A DNA stretch of 64,000 nt from an uncultured Bacteroidales bacterium (lineage in GTDB: Bacteria > Bacteroidota > Bacteroidia > Bacteroidales > Paludibacteraceae), in NCBI GenBank assembly GCA_946406195.1, contig CAMJJT010000010.1:1-64000 (forward strand), read 5' to 3'. A program made the position numbers and the translations under genes. The notes under the pieces are model-generated. The model did no database searches. It was not told the DNA's origin and was given only the letters and a program-made list of their open reading frames with translations. Below, piece after piece: positions 41,449 to 51,446 of the stretch. Every line of letters starts with the position of its first letter. Position 1 is the stretch's first letter.

Positions 41449-44400
41449 TTATTTAACACGCGCTCCGCGAGCGTCGTAAATGATGCCATCTTTAAGAATG
41501 TACATCTGTCCATTCTCAATGAACTTGTGTGCTTTTCCATCCTTGAGCGAACCGCCGTCCACACCATCGATTGCCGTCGGCATCTTGTTGATATTGATCT
41601 CCAAGAGGAAGCGGTTGTTATCTACTCCGCGCTCCAGATATACCTCATGGTCTCCGAGTGCCATATTCGTTCGTGTGCCCATGAGATTATCAATCAGAGT
41701 TACTGTTCCGCTAAATTCACTCGGCATCGTGAATCGATAAGTACCTGCTCGTTTCACATCCACACCGACTCTGACGAGTTGATCATCTATCGGCAGTACA
41801 TTCGCTGCTACGTCATACGCGCCTGCAAAACTATACAGATCCACTGTATTCGACGAACGCATCATGTACATGTCCTCATTCAGTTGGAAATCAGTATTGG
41901 CGTTCTCGCGGAGTTCCACATAGGTTGCATTCTCATCTCCGTTTTCGTTCACTAACTGCAACTCTGCCAGATAGTGTTTGTTGCTCGGCATGCGACGTGC
42001 TGCGACAGAAGCACTGATGTGCGCACCTGTGAAGATAACATTTCCCGCGAACTGAACCATGTAGCCGTGCATAGATTTGAATACGGTATCACCTGTCAAA
42101 GTTACTCTGGGTCGCAAAGTATTGTCAGTATAGTTCCAAGAATAGAAGTATTTCAATTCCGATTCTCCTACAGTAGTAGCCGCTTTGGACTGGAACAACG
42201 GAGTACCGAATACGTTCCAATGCGAGTCGGTGTTCGAGTGAACTAACTCACCGCCGCTCCAACCATCTATATCCGGAGTAAACGGTCTTTCTATAATACA
42301 CGTATGAGAAGGAATTTTAATAGGTACTTCCTCATTGTCATCTTTAATCGTACCTACCGTGCGCGATGCTGATGGGAAGTATAGATATACCGAGTTACCA
42401 TCTTTCAAGTTCGTCCAGATGGAGCTGGAACCATTGTTGAATGATACACGATCCAAGATTAGCATGTAACCCTCGTTTGCATGTAGTATACTGTCTCCCG
42501 GCAGGGTCTCCCAGAACGTAGAAGTCTCTGCGAACCAGCCGATCTGAGCACGTTTGGCTCCATTATACTTCTGGATAATCCAGTTCTTGCCGCGTACACC
42601 TGCACCAAAGATCTCGCTTACCTTCACATCAAACGGGAAGGATACGTAATACATCAAGAATTTATAGGCATTGGGGGAACTCCAGCTTGAGAATTTACCA
42701 ACGATATCACTATAATTGAATTGCATTACGCCATATATAGAGTGGATTTCATCAATCTTCTTATCCTTAGCGCTCTCACCGAAGTAAACCTGTGTAGCTG
42801 CATTTTGACCTTCACGAATCAGCATCATGTCGGCATTGAGCGTCATATCGGATGTAATGGCATCTCCATCAGGCAACCAAGCTGTCATTAGTCGGTTGGT
42901 CTTGAAATCATACGTTACACGCATCAAATACTCTTCTTCGCTGTCACCTCCTATGATTTCTTCAGGCTTTTCAGCCGTACCGATAAAGTGTTGCGTATGA
43001 CCATCATAGTTGCCCACCAGTTGAACTTCTGCTCCGGTAACAGCCTTCACATCACAACGATAGATCCAGTTATTGAGGTCGGTGAAATTCATTTCGTAAT
43101 CATTCAATCCGGAAACCTTTCCTCCTCCTTCTGTTGTCAATGCCTTACCATCTTTGTCTTTCAGTTTTGCATCGCCGATCATAACGAGGTAACGATCGCT
43201 CACAATTGATGTACCATTGATATACGCACGATGGAGGGTATTGGTTAAACTATTCCATCCGAAGCGTACACTCGCGGTATGCGGCAGACTGCGTGCTTCT
43301 GCTGCTGTCAAAGGATTGTTCCCCGGGTCTGCAACCATCGTGTCGCATAGACTCTCACTATAGTCATTGGCTATCGTGAAGGTCACATCGGCGCCAGTTG
43401 TTCCTACCCATTTCGCCTTATAGTAGTTGAAGCCATAGTTCTTCTGCTCAGCATACTCGGTATAGGTCATGACGTTATCGCTATTAGTCTTATAACCGGT
43501 CCATCCGCCATCTGCCCGCTGCGTCCGGATATAATACAGACCGGTATAAGGACTAACTCCGTTGATGGTCAATGCGCCACTGCTTACGGCCTGGGAGATG
43601 TAGAAGTTATATACCCTATGACCGTTTGTCAAACCGGAAACATCATAGGTGCCCACATTTTCCCATTCGGGAAGAGGAGTAGCAGATGCATTGGTACAAC
43701 GTTGAATCGTAAGTACCGGTTGTTTATCCGGACGGATGTACATAGATACCGTATCCAGTTTGACAGTTACATCACTATAGTTCTGACGAATAAATTGCGA
43801 CGGATGCGCATGTGCCTGATAAATACAGGTATCATTGTACATCAGACGGTAATCTCCATCCATCAACGGATACTCTACGCTTACGCGCACTTCACCGCCA
43901 TCGGTACATTGCACGATGAATGTATAAGCACCTGCAGCCTTAGAATCCAAACCGCAACGGTGTTTGTCCGGTTCAAATTTCCAATCGGAGCTCACATGTG
44001 CATTCATTACGCCGTCATTGCCGTAATAGTTATTTGCGCAACTGAGCAATTGGTAACCATAACTATAGTTTACGTTGTTTAAGTTAACCGTAGCACGATA
44101 GGTGTTGGAACCATCGGTATTGGACAATGTTTCAGATGCTACTTGTGAACCGCCATCATAAGCGTTAAATATCTTCAACGTAAATCCTGAATTGCGAGAA
44201 ACACCATTCACGCCATACGTTGTCCAATAACCTCTATTGTAGTATTTGGAATAATTGAGGTAGTCAGTTACCCAATTCTCCGGCACATACATCGGTGCGC
44301 ATCCTCGCGCAAAGTCGCCACGGTAAGCTGCTTTTACATACGCGAAATCGGTTGCATTCGGTTTACCATAGTCTGTAAAGGCAATAAATTGTACATCATT

Positions 44401-47400
44401 GCTTCCAAGAGCATTCCCGGAATACTCATAGAAATAGATATCCGATTTACCGATACGATGCATCTGGTTGGCTCTACCATAGTCACGATCTTTACATCCG
44501 GAGCCCTTGTTCTCATCGCTCCAATACTTGGTATCTCCTAAGAAATAAACATACACGCTCGGCCAATTGACAGCACTGTTATTGAAGAATACCATGTTGC
44601 TGGTCGTTACTTGGAAGGATTGTACTTCCTCATCGTCTATCTCTGATTCGCAATCCGCAGAGGAATGAACAGTTAACTTCAAATAGTACGTTGCCTGTGC
44701 CTCAGGAACGGTGAATTGTACTTTTCCTGCTCCTAACGAATTGAACGAAACGCCGCTTACCGGGATTGTACATCCTGCATCGGTATATACGCCCCAGCAG
44801 TAAGCCTGATTAACCGTACCATGTACAGACATGTTCGGTGTCGCTGTAATGCTTGCTCCGGGTGGCACTTTAGATTCCGACAGCCCTATAGATGATATCT
44901 GAGCCGGTATCGGTTCCTCTTCATACCACAGTTTGCTTTCATCCCAGTACAGAACCACGTATTTGTCAGTGTTGGTGGCTGTGATATAAGGACGATTAGC
45001 AGTTGATGTTTCTGTGAAATCTCTCTTTTGTCCTGCTTCGGTTAAATTTTGTCCGCTCGTATTCAGATAATATCTCGAATCATCAGTGAAATTATTCACA
45101 ACAGAACTCGTGCGGAGATTAATGAAACCGGGATTACCTTTGATAGACGTCAATTCATTCGGTGTGCAATATGTATGCAGATAGTACCGGCTGTTTGTTT
45201 CATCGTACAACATTCTAATATTGAGGCTCCCTTCACTCCAATCTCCCTCTTTGGAGCCGGTATAAATAGCCGCTGTCCTCGATTTGTCTGTATATGCTTT
45301 GAAGCGACCTTGTACAAACACAAACTTCTTCGGACTCGACGGGTTCTCATAATACAAAGTAGCAGTATTTACACTATTGCCACCGGGAACTACCCATACC
45401 GTTCCGGTAAAGGAATCGTTCGTAGAGCTATTATATGATGTCCTTGTTACTCCATCAGAAATATAGTGAGTACCATTGGATTCATAGATTTTATTTTGAG
45501 TTCCTCCATTGTGATAAACCAAAATCAGTTTAAATGGAGTGGAACGAGTAAAGCCGCCATTCTCAGGAATAAAACGCCACCACACATTACCATGTGCATC
45601 TGTATATTCAGATGCTTTAGAACTTGCGCTTTGTCCAGGATAATCTCCACTATAGAAATTAGTATCATCACTTGCTTTCCACGCCCAGATTTTCACCTGG
45701 TCAGCGCTTCCGCCGCTCGTAAAGCCGAATGGGATGTAGGCGCTTGCATTTTTCGTTTTCAGCACATATACAATCGGAAGCGATTGTACGGAAACAGAGA
45801 CGGTTACATCGCTCGCCGGCATGGTAAAACGATAAGTGTTTGCACTGGGGTTTGTAACTGCAACAGGGTTACTGCTACCATCTACAACAGAAACGATAAC
45901 TGTATTGTCTCCGGTTGGGGTAAATACCATGTCCACTGTTGCATCGCAATTGGCATTAGCCGGCGTAGTGGTATAGGTCACACCTTCCGGAGCAGATACC
46001 GGATCATAGGTAATGCTATAATTTTTCGGAGTCCATTTTGCCCAATACTCCTTATTACCGGTAGATCCCGCAGCTATAGTAGTTATAGCTGATCCGGTAA
46101 AACTGGAGTTGCCATACCAGCCCCCGAAAGTATAACCGGTTCGTGAAGGAGTCGGCAAAGTAATTAGAGCGCTCTCAATCGTAAAGCTCGTTGCTACACC
46201 GCCCGGGTTCGCACCACCATTAAGATTATAAGTAATCGTATACGTTGTCGCTGTCCACTTAGCATAGAGGGTCTTGGTGGCATCCTCAAAGTTCCAGTTG
46301 TTAGCGCTGGCACCGCCGCTGGTATAATATTGCGTACCGGCTCCACCGGTATTTGTATAGTAACCACCGAAGGTATAACCCAAACGTGTCGGCATCGTGG
46401 CACTCGGCATTGCTGCATCGAAAGTGGCTGTTACTTCCTCATCTCCATCTGAACCGCTCTGCAGATCAAGCGTAACGGTCGTTTGTTTAGCCGTCCATTG
46501 TGCTGTGATAGTCGCACCGGAGGCCTTAATCCAATGTGCGCTGGCATCTGTAAAGCCGTCTACACTAGCCTTGAAAACACCGGCGTTCGTAGTGATAGAC
46601 ACTCCTCCGGCTGTGTTGTAGCCCGTGAAATCATAACCTGTCTTTGTCGGAATAGGTGCATTTTCAATCGCTGCGTCATACGTCACGCTTCTCGAAGTCG
46701 GAGTTACAGATCCTCCATTCGGCGCAAAAGTAATCGTATAACTCTTAGGAGTATATTGCGCCCAAAGTGTAGTAGCTCCTGCTTTTGTCCATTTGCCGGA
46801 TGTAATGTAATTTGTGATTTCCGTACCAGCAAATGAGCCATTAGCATTCAAAATCTTTGTACCACCGGTAGCAGCAGTGTAATAACCATCCAACTGATAG
46901 CCCGTAGCAGGAGAACAATGTGTACCGATAGACACAGTTCCCTTATTCCATGTCGCTGTGGCAGTTTTGTCTGTTCCAGAACCATGATTATCCGTATTAA
47001 CCTTTAAAGTTACCGACTGCGTCCACTTCGCATAAAGCGAAGAGGTACTACTCGGGTAACGTGTAAATCTACCACCTGCATCTGTCCAGTGATTCATATT
47101 AGCCTGAAGCACATGTTCTGGACTTATCACATAACTACCGGCTCCAGCCACTTGACTATACCAACCGCCAAAGGTATAACCTGTCTTTTCTGGATTATCG
47201 TGCGCTGTTATCGTTGTGCAGTTATATGTACCATACACGGTTGTCGAAACTGGCGTAGTAGCATCTTGATCATCCATAGGGATAGAGCGCGTCCATTCCG
47301 CATATAGGTTGATGTTATCGTTCATCGTTATATCGTCTCCGGCATCATAATGATCACCTGTAATATACTCCTCGGTATTCCATCCGCTGAACGTATAATT

Positions 47401-48600
47401 CGTCATAGCCAACGTGTTCCTGCCAGCAACTCTTGCAGTTCCGTCTTTGGCAACCACCTGTGCCGCCGGCACGCTTCCACTGGTTCCCGTAGTGTACCAA
47501 TTGGCATGATATGTCAGAGTGGCGGTAGAAGCAGGTGTAACGGAGAAATTACTTGTAGACGCTTTAACGTAAATATATCCGTCATACAATAAGGTTATGA
47601 TACTATAATCACCCGCTTCCAAATCAGATACATCAATTTTTCCATCAGACAGCGTTTTTTCGGTATATGTACTACCGTTTTTAAGATAGTACTTGATGCT
47701 ATTATCGTTTCCTAAGACGGAAACACCTGCACTACCCGGTGTAAAAGACAATTTTTCTCCTTCCGTTATAGATGAAGAGCATGTCGGTGTCAAAGAAGTC
47801 GTAGGCGTAGAACTTTGTTTTTTAATCTGATACAATGAATTAGCTCCCGATGTCGCTTTTGCGGAGGAGTAGTAATCACTTGATAAAGAAGCCGTACCTC
47901 TTACAACATACGCGGCGCCTGCCTCAATAGTACAACTCAAACCGGAATTCCAGTGACCTTGGTAATAGGTTCCAGATGTTAAAAGTGCTGCACCAAATGA
48001 ATATGAAGTACCATTAATACTTTTGCTTAAAGCCGAGTGACCGCCACCTTTTGTGTTGTCAGCGTTGTTCGCACTCATGAAGCGATATTTGTATTGATTG
48101 TCGCCCCATGTGCTCAATTCTCCACCATATACCATTATATAGTCTCCGGAAGCGACATATTCAGCGACTGTTTTAGTGTGCGTTGTCCATGTGTATCCGT
48201 TTCCGGCTGCATTAACTTTTATACAGTTATGAGCCGAATTAGTTCTGTTTTTGAATTTGATTTCAGCCCAACTACCTTTTGCCGTCTTAGCTATAAGCCA
48301 ATCCGTAGTCATAGTGATACTACTCGTGAAGATAACGCATTTTACTGACCCGGCTCCACTTGCATCATACATCATTTCTTTACCAGTGTGCCAGTTGGTA
48401 CCACCGTTTCCTGTGACATCAGAGAAGTCGTAGAACAACACATCACCCGCACTAAACGTGTTGTAGTTTACTCCCCACATCTGTCCCACACCGAGGGTGA
48501 GGAGCATGATCAGCATTGCCGCATAGCGAATGAACCGCTGCGGTGATTGTTTTTCATGGCTATCTGTCCATAGCCTTTTGATTAAGTTTAAATTTTTCAT
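41449..48600 (-). CDS. giant InlB-repeat surface protein (2383 residues)
   Basis: The largest gene of the window. An N-terminal extension and signal peptide (residues 1-43, cleavage near GQMWG) precede a domain of about 300 residues. Six InlB B-repeats follow (about 355-857), each ending in a LYAKWT-type strand and containing GYTFGGWY. A long Ser/Thr/Tyr-rich region of unrecognised beta domains comes next. The C-terminus (KFIENGQMYILKDGIIYDARGARVK pattern, last 25 residues) resembles the short terminal sorting domain of Bacteroidales type IX-secreted proteins. Probably an adhesin or glycan-binding surface protein. No clear promoter was found upstream; 48651-48666 holds a palindrome. Confidence 0.85.
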   Translation of the reverse strand: MKNLNLIKRLWTDSHEKQSPQRFIRYAAMLIMLLTLGVGQMWGVNYNTFSAGDVLFYDFSDVTGNGGTNWHTGKEMMYDASGAGSVKCVIFTSSITMTTDWLIAKTAKGSWAEIKFKNRTNSAHNCIKVNAAGNGYTWTTHTKTVAEYVASGDYIMVYGGELSTWGDNQYKYRFMSANNADNTKGGGHSALSKSINGTSYSFGAALLTSGTYYQGHWNSGLSCTIEAGAAYVVRGTASLSSDYYSSAKATSGANSLYQIKKQSSTPTTSLTPTCSSSITEGEKLSFTPGSAGVSVLGNDNSIKYYLKNGSTYTEKTLSDGKIDVSDLEAGDYSIITLLYDGYIYVKASTSNFSVTPASTATLTYHANWYTTGTSGSVPAAQVVAKDGTARVAGRNTLAMTNYTFSGWNTEEYITGDHYDAGDDITMNDNINLYAEWTRSIPMDDQDATTPVSTTVYGTYNCTTITAHDNPEKTGYTFGGWYSQVAGAGSYVISPEHVLQANMNHWTDAGGRFTRYPSSTSSLYAKWTQSVTLKVNTDNHGSGTDKTATATWNKGTVSIGTHCSPATGYQLDGYYTAATGGTKILNANGSFAGTEITNYITSGKWTKAGATTLWAQYTPKSYTITFAPNGGSVTPTSRSVTYDAAIENAPIPTKTGYDFTGYNTAGGVSITTNAGVFKASVDGFTDASAHWIKASGATITAQWTAKQTTVTLDLQSGSDGDEEVTATFDAAMPSATMPTRLGYTFGGYYTNTGGAGTQYYTSGGASANNWNFEDATKTLYAKWTATTYTITYNLNGGANPGGVATSFTIESALITLPTPSRTGYTFGGWYGNSSFTGSAITTIAAGSTGNKEYWAKWTPKNYSITYDPVSAPEGVTYTTTPANANCDATVDMVFTPTGDNTVIVSVVDGSSNPVAVTNPSANTYRFTMPASDVTVSVSVQSLPIVYVLKTKNASAYIPFGFTSGGSADQVKIWAWKASDDTNFYSGDYPGQSASSKASEYTDAHGNVWWRFIPENGGFTRSTPFKLILVYHNGGTQNKIYESNGTHYISDGVTRTSYNSSTNDSFTGTVWVVPGGNSVNTATLYYENPSSPKKFVFVQGRFKAYTDKSRTAAIYTGSKEGDWSEGSLNIRMLYDETNSRYYLHTYCTPNELTSIKGNPGFINLRTSSVVNNFTDDSRYYLNTSGQNLTEAGQKRDFTETSTANRPYITATNTDKYVVLYWDESKLWYEEEPIPAQISSIGLSESKVPPGASITATPNMSVHGTVNQAYCWGVYTDAGCTIPVSGVSFNSLGAGKVQFTVPEAQATYYLKLTVHSSADCESEIDDEEVQSFQVTTSNMVFFNNSAVNWPSVYVYFLGDTKYWSDENKGSGCKDRDYGRANQMHRIGKSDIYFYEYSGNALGSNDVQFIAFTDYGKPNATDFAYVKAAYRGDFARGCAPMYVPENWVTDYLNYSKYYNRGYWTTYGVNGVSRNSGFTLKIFNAYDGGSQVASETLSNTDGSNTYRATVNLNNVNYSYGYQLLSCANNYYGNDGVMNAHVSSDWKFEPDKHRCGLDSKAAGAYTFIVQCTDGGEVRVSVEYPLMDGDYRLMYNDTCIYQAHAHPSQFIRQNYSDVTVKLDTVSMYIRPDKQPVLTIQRCTNASATPLPEWENVGTYDVSGLTNGHRVYNFYISQAVSSGALTINGVSPYTGLYYIRTQRADGGWTGYKTNSDNVMTYTEYAEQKNYGFNYYKAKWVGTTGADVTFTIANDYSESLCDTMVADPGNNPLTAAEARSLPHTASVRFGWNSLTNTLHRAYINGTSIVSDRYLVMIGDAKLKDKDGKALTTEGGGKVSGLNDYEMNFTDLNNWIYRCDVKAVTGAEVQLVGNYDGHTQHFIGTAEKPEEIIGGDSEEEYLMRVTYDFKTNRLMTAWLPDGDAITSDMTLNADMMLIREGQNAATQVYFGESAKDKKIDEIHSIYGVMQFNYSDIVGKFSSWSSPNAYKFLMYYVSFPFDVKVSEIFGAGVRGKNWIIQKYNGAKRAQIGWFAETSTFWETLPGDSILHANEGYMLILDRVSFNNGSSSIWTNLKDGNSVYLYFPSASRTVGTIKDDNEEVPIKIPSHTCIIERPFTPDIDGWSGGELVHSNTDSHWNVFGTPLFQSKAATTVGESELKYFYSWNYTDNTLRPRVTLTGDTVFKSMHGYMVQFAGNVIFTGAHISASVAARRMPSNKHYLAELQLVNENGDENATYVELRENANTDFQLNEDMYMMRSSNTVDLYSFAGAYDVAANVLPIDDQLVRVGVDVKRAGTYRFTMPSEFSGTVTLIDNLMGTRTNMALGDHEVYLERGVDNNRFLLEININKMPTAIDGVDGGSLKDGKAHKFIENGQMYILKDGIIYDARGARVK

Positions 48601-48650
48601 GATAATTTTATATTTTAGTTAATTAATTGTGTTTTCTATTGCTCACGTGC

Positions 48651-48666
48651 ACGCGTATGTACGCGT
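48651..48666. promoter_or_regulatory. palindrome upstream of the giant gene
   Basis: ACGCGTA-TG-TACGCGT, a perfect 7-bp inverted repeat 50 bp before the start codon, operator-like. Confidence 0.45.
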
Positions 48667-48688
48667 TTTTATTAGGTGTTTGTGGTGA

Positions 48689-48714
48689 GTATAAGCCAAC
48701 CCAATGACTTATAC
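48689..48714. terminator. hairpin between defence-like operon and giant gene
   Basis: GTATAAG (48689-48695) pairs with CTTATAC (48708-48714); T-rich on the plus side only, so its role as terminator for the minus-strand operon is uncertain. Confidence 0.45.
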
Positions 48715-48721
48715 CCTCTTT

Positions 48722-49336
48722 TTAATATCCATATTTAGCGAACTCGCCTTTATGGTCTTTTATTTGCTGCAACTTTTCCTCCCAAAGTTTTCTTATGGGA
48801 TATGCCTCTGATGCCTTCGCGCACTTACCTTTTTTTATGGATTCGTCGCAAATAATATAATCACTATACGAATATTTCTCATCTTTACACGAAACATCAT
48901 CTAAGCCTTTAATATGAATATCATTGTTATGAAGATGTATCCGTTCTGCATAATGAATCTCCAAACATTGTTTTACATATACTCTATTTTTATCTTTATC
49001 ATAGTCATGCAAATCCTTATTATCTTCATTATATTTCAATTCTATACTTGCAAAATTTTCATCATCCAATTTTATTACTAAATCAGGTCTAAGAGAGCCT
49101 TCTTGATAAGCAAACGTTTTTTCTGACTCTTCTATAGGCTCACTTAAATATTGCTGTAAATCTGGTAACTCTAATTCATATACAACATCATAATTCTTTC
49201 CCAAGAGATATTTATACAGGTCTAACTGCAATCCTCTTTCTTTTTTAGGATCACTAGTTTCATACTTTTCTCCATTTGATACATTAGAGAAAAAATTGCT
49301 TACTTCTTTCTCAAATTCATCTAATGTTTTTTTCAT
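48722..49336 (-). CDS. PD-(D/E)XK-like protein, large
   Basis: A 204-residue protein with N-terminal helices and the core LRPDLVIKL followed by IELKYNED: the Asp and Glu-x-Lys of a PD-(D/E)XK nuclease fold with the expected spacing. Lys/Asp/Asn-rich and AT-rich compared with housekeeping genes. Last gene of a four-gene operon. Probably a nuclease or nuclease-like effector; no substrate can be inferred. Confidence 0.65.
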   Translation of the reverse strand: MKKTLDEFEKEVSNFFSNVSNGEKYETSDPKKERGLQLDLYKYLLGKNYDVVYELELPDLQQYLSEPIEESEKTFAYQEGSLRPDLVIKLDDENFASIELKYNEDNKDLHDYDKDKNRVYVKQCLEIHYAERIHLHNNDIHIKGLDDVSCKDEKYSYSDYIICDESIKKGKCAKASEAYPIRKLWEEKLQQIKDHKGEFAKYGY

Positions 49337-49389
49337 AACATATAAGATTTTAGTAATTATTTATAACCCTTTGCCTCCCATACAATCTA

Positions 49390-49842
49390 TTACCTTAAAT
49401 CCCAGTAATAGTAATACTTCGGGTTCTTCAAACACCTCAACCAACCATAGCGATATCCTTCGTCTAAGAAGAGGACTCCAGCCGCCGCACACTCTGGCAA
49501 ATTGCGATATTTGGCCACCTTCTTAATATCATTATCATACATTTTATCAGTATTTCTAAATTTTAGTTCAAGGAAGACCAAGCCTTCTGCACATTCCACA
49601 ATAATGTCCGGTATTTTATCAAATATCGTTCCAGAAAAATATCTTTCTTTTATTTCTCTTATTGCATTTTCTACATTATGTTTATCTTGTACGACAAATC
49701 CTGCAGCCTCTAGCATATCTCTAACTTCATCTTCAAACTGCTGTTCATTGATAAAGTCATCTCCGTCTACCACATTTCTCATGTAATTAGCTACTACATT
49801 TCTCAAATCAGAGACACTCTTTTTTTTAAAATTTAAACTCAT
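49390..49842 (-). CDS. PD-(D/E)XK-like protein, small
   Basis: A 150-residue protein with the motif KIPDIIVECAEGLVFLELKF: PD...ELK, a complete PD-(D/E)XK signature. The N-terminal part (about residues 30-60) is helical and may be a dimer or DNA contact. It shares no close sequence with the larger neighbour beyond the motif. It lies 21 nt downstream of the two-TM gene and 53 nt upstream of the larger nuclease-like gene. Confidence 0.65.
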   Translation of the reverse strand: MSLNFKKKSVSDLRNVVANYMRNVVDGDDFINEQQFEDEVRDMLEAAGFVVQDKHNVENAIREIKERYFSGTIFDKIPDIIVECAEGLVFLELKFRNTDKMYDNDIKKVAKYRNLPECAAAGVLFLDEGYRYGWLRCLKNPKYYYYWDLR

Positions 49843-49863
49843 GATTTCAATAGATTTAATTGA

Positions 49864-50562
49864 TTAATTATTTTTGCTATTCTTCTGTTCTTCCTCTGCT
49901 AACTGTTCATTGAGGAAGTTCAAAGAAAAACTGATAGACTCATTATTATTCTTCTCTATTTTGTAGTAGAGATCAACAATCCTCATTCCAAGAACATAAT
50001 CTATGATAGCCGTCTGTTTTTGTTCTTCTGATAGTAAGTAACTAGCCAAGACGGTATTCTTTATGCCTTCATTTATACTATTTATTTCAGTTATTGATTC
50101 TTGCGATAAGCCTTTATTGTTAAGCATCGATTTATACAAAAGAGTTATCTCTCTAAGGGCGTCTATCCACTCTGAATATTTCAATTCATAACGAGTTATC
50201 CTAATAATAAGTTCGTAGTAAATCTTTAAGTTCTCCTCTAAGCGCTTCGCTACGATTATTTCCTGAACAATGCTTCGTCGTTCTTCCTCCACCTTAATCA
50301 TAAATTGGTTTTGACGGTCTTGTTGAGATTCATTATTCTCATGCAGCTGTTTATTAAGCAAAACCAAGACAAATACATTGAGTCCTGTGAGCAACATCGT
50401 TCCCAAGTCCCAAAAGAACTCTCCGAAATAGCCCCAATCTGCATTACTCGATGAGATAGCACTACCGACATTCGGCAAATACACAAAGAGCCATATACTT
50501 AGTATCACTACTATTATAATACCTAAGGCTAAGATGATATTTGATAATATGGTCTTGTTCAT
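49864..50562 (-). CDS. two-TM coiled-coil membrane protein
   Basis: A 232-residue protein: two transmembrane helices (about residues 9-29 and 49-70) joined by a short loop with Trp/Gly/Phe, then a long Glu/Gln/Lys-rich helical region (75-230) predicted to lie in the cytosol. This layout resembles membrane sensors or effectors in anti-phage operons, but I do not recognise a named family. It overlaps the upstream membrane gene by 4 bp (ATGA). Confidence 0.65.
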   Translation of the reverse strand: MNKTILSNIILALGIIIVVILSIWLFVYLPNVGSAISSSNADWGYFGEFFWDLGTMLLTGLNVFVLVLLNKQLHENNESQQDRQNQFMIKVEEERRSIVQEIIVAKRLEENLKIYYELIIRITRYELKYSEWIDALREITLLYKSMLNNKGLSQESITEINSINEGIKNTVLASYLLSEEQKQTAIIDYVLGMRIVDLYYKIEKNNNESISFSLNFLNEQLAEEEQKNSKNN

Positions 50563-51275
50563 TTTTCTAACTTGATTGACTTATCTTGATTATTTTCATT
50601 GATGCATAAATCATCTAAGGGTTTCATATCACTCTCAAGATTCTTACCGCCAAATCTCACCATACATTGCGTCAACACTATTGACGCGAAAAACGAGAAA
50701 AGCATCTTACTCCACGTCGGACAATTAGAGATACAACTCGGCAATAAATTAATACACATATAGATTCCAATCATACCCCATAAGCACATGATAAATCCAG
50801 TTATTGCCAGCGCCACTTTTGTTGTAGATATGTTCGCGCCTGTAGTCAAAAAACAAAGATTGTTATTGACTTTTTTATTGGCAAATACGGAATACACCCG
50901 CATGTCATCTCCATTTGCTTTCACTATCTCTTTCAAATAGGTCTTTTCATAATGATGGACAAGCATAATCCAGTTTGTCTCCCAATAATAATATCCTTTA
51001 CCCGACAAGAAAGCAGCTATACTAACAACATATCCAACGATAGCGGTACATAGCTCCATATATAGATAGGCGCCTCCTTCTTTATGCAATGTGTATAAAG
51101 CAAGAAACAATGCAGCGATAATAGCATAGAACGACATCAACCATTTGTTGAGGTTGTTGTAGTGAAAGTTCCGTGCATCAATCAGTCGTTGGTACTGACC
51201 ATCTACTGTCGGCATATTTTTATTTTCTTCTGCCATTTCTATCTTTGTGTTTTTTATGTTATTTTCTGTTTCCAT
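50559..51275 (-). CDS. multi-pass membrane protein of RipA/SLATT-like layout
   Basis: A 238-residue protein: a soluble N-terminus with YQRLIDARNFHYNNLNKWL, two closely spaced TM helices (about 46-64 and 72-93), a cytosolic loop, and two more TM helices (about 155-178 and 190-207). The arginine/histidine motif directly before the first TM pair recalls SLATT-type or RipA-family octameric membrane proteins; that similarity is from memory and moderate. First gene of the operon. No consensus promoter was found; 11-bp phased repeats lie just upstream. Confidence 0.6.
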   Translation of the reverse strand: METENNIKNTKIEMAEENKNMPTVDGQYQRLIDARNFHYNNLNKWLMSFYAIIAALFLALYTLHKEGGAYLYMELCTAIVGYVVSIAAFLSGKGYYYWETNWIMLVHHYEKTYLKEIVKANGDDMRVYSVFANKKVNNNLCFLTTGANISTTKVALAITGFIMCLWGMIGIYMCINLLPSCISNCPTWSKMLFSFFASIVLTQCMVRFGGKNLESDMKPLDDLCINENNQDKSIKLEK

Positions 51276-51295
51276 TTAGCCGCCATTTCCGTGCC

Positions 51296-51339
51296 CTTCT
51301 CATGACCTTCTCGCGACCATCTCGCGACCATTACGGACG
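51296..51339 (+). repeat. 11-bp phased repeat (R3), copy 1
   Basis: CTTCTCATGAC, CTTCTCGCGAC, CATCTCGCGAC, CATTACGGACG: four 11-bp units. The ending CATTACGGACGTCA is shared with 52543-52575 and 54229-54261. Confidence 0.85.
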
Positions 51340-51412
51340 TCACTGTTCGGTGTTTTTTCCCTACTTGATCCCTTTCACTTGGTCCTTTTTGACCTTAGTT
51401 CACCGCCACGCA

Positions 51413-51446
51413 CAAAAAAGCGTGAAGTTCACTTGCTCCTCACGCT
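51413..51446 (-). terminator. terminator after RNA-like element copy 1
   Basis: AGCGTGA (51419-51425) pairs with TCACGCT (51440-51446); six T follow on the minus strand. The downstream GTGCGTGGCGGTGAA is shared with the copy at 57072. Confidence 0.85.

Noticed and set aside
41480..48433. Several plus-strand frames of 60-210 codons opposite the giant gene
   Set aside because: All are antisense to a continuous 2383-codon frame with signal peptide and repeat domains; none has a recognisable product.
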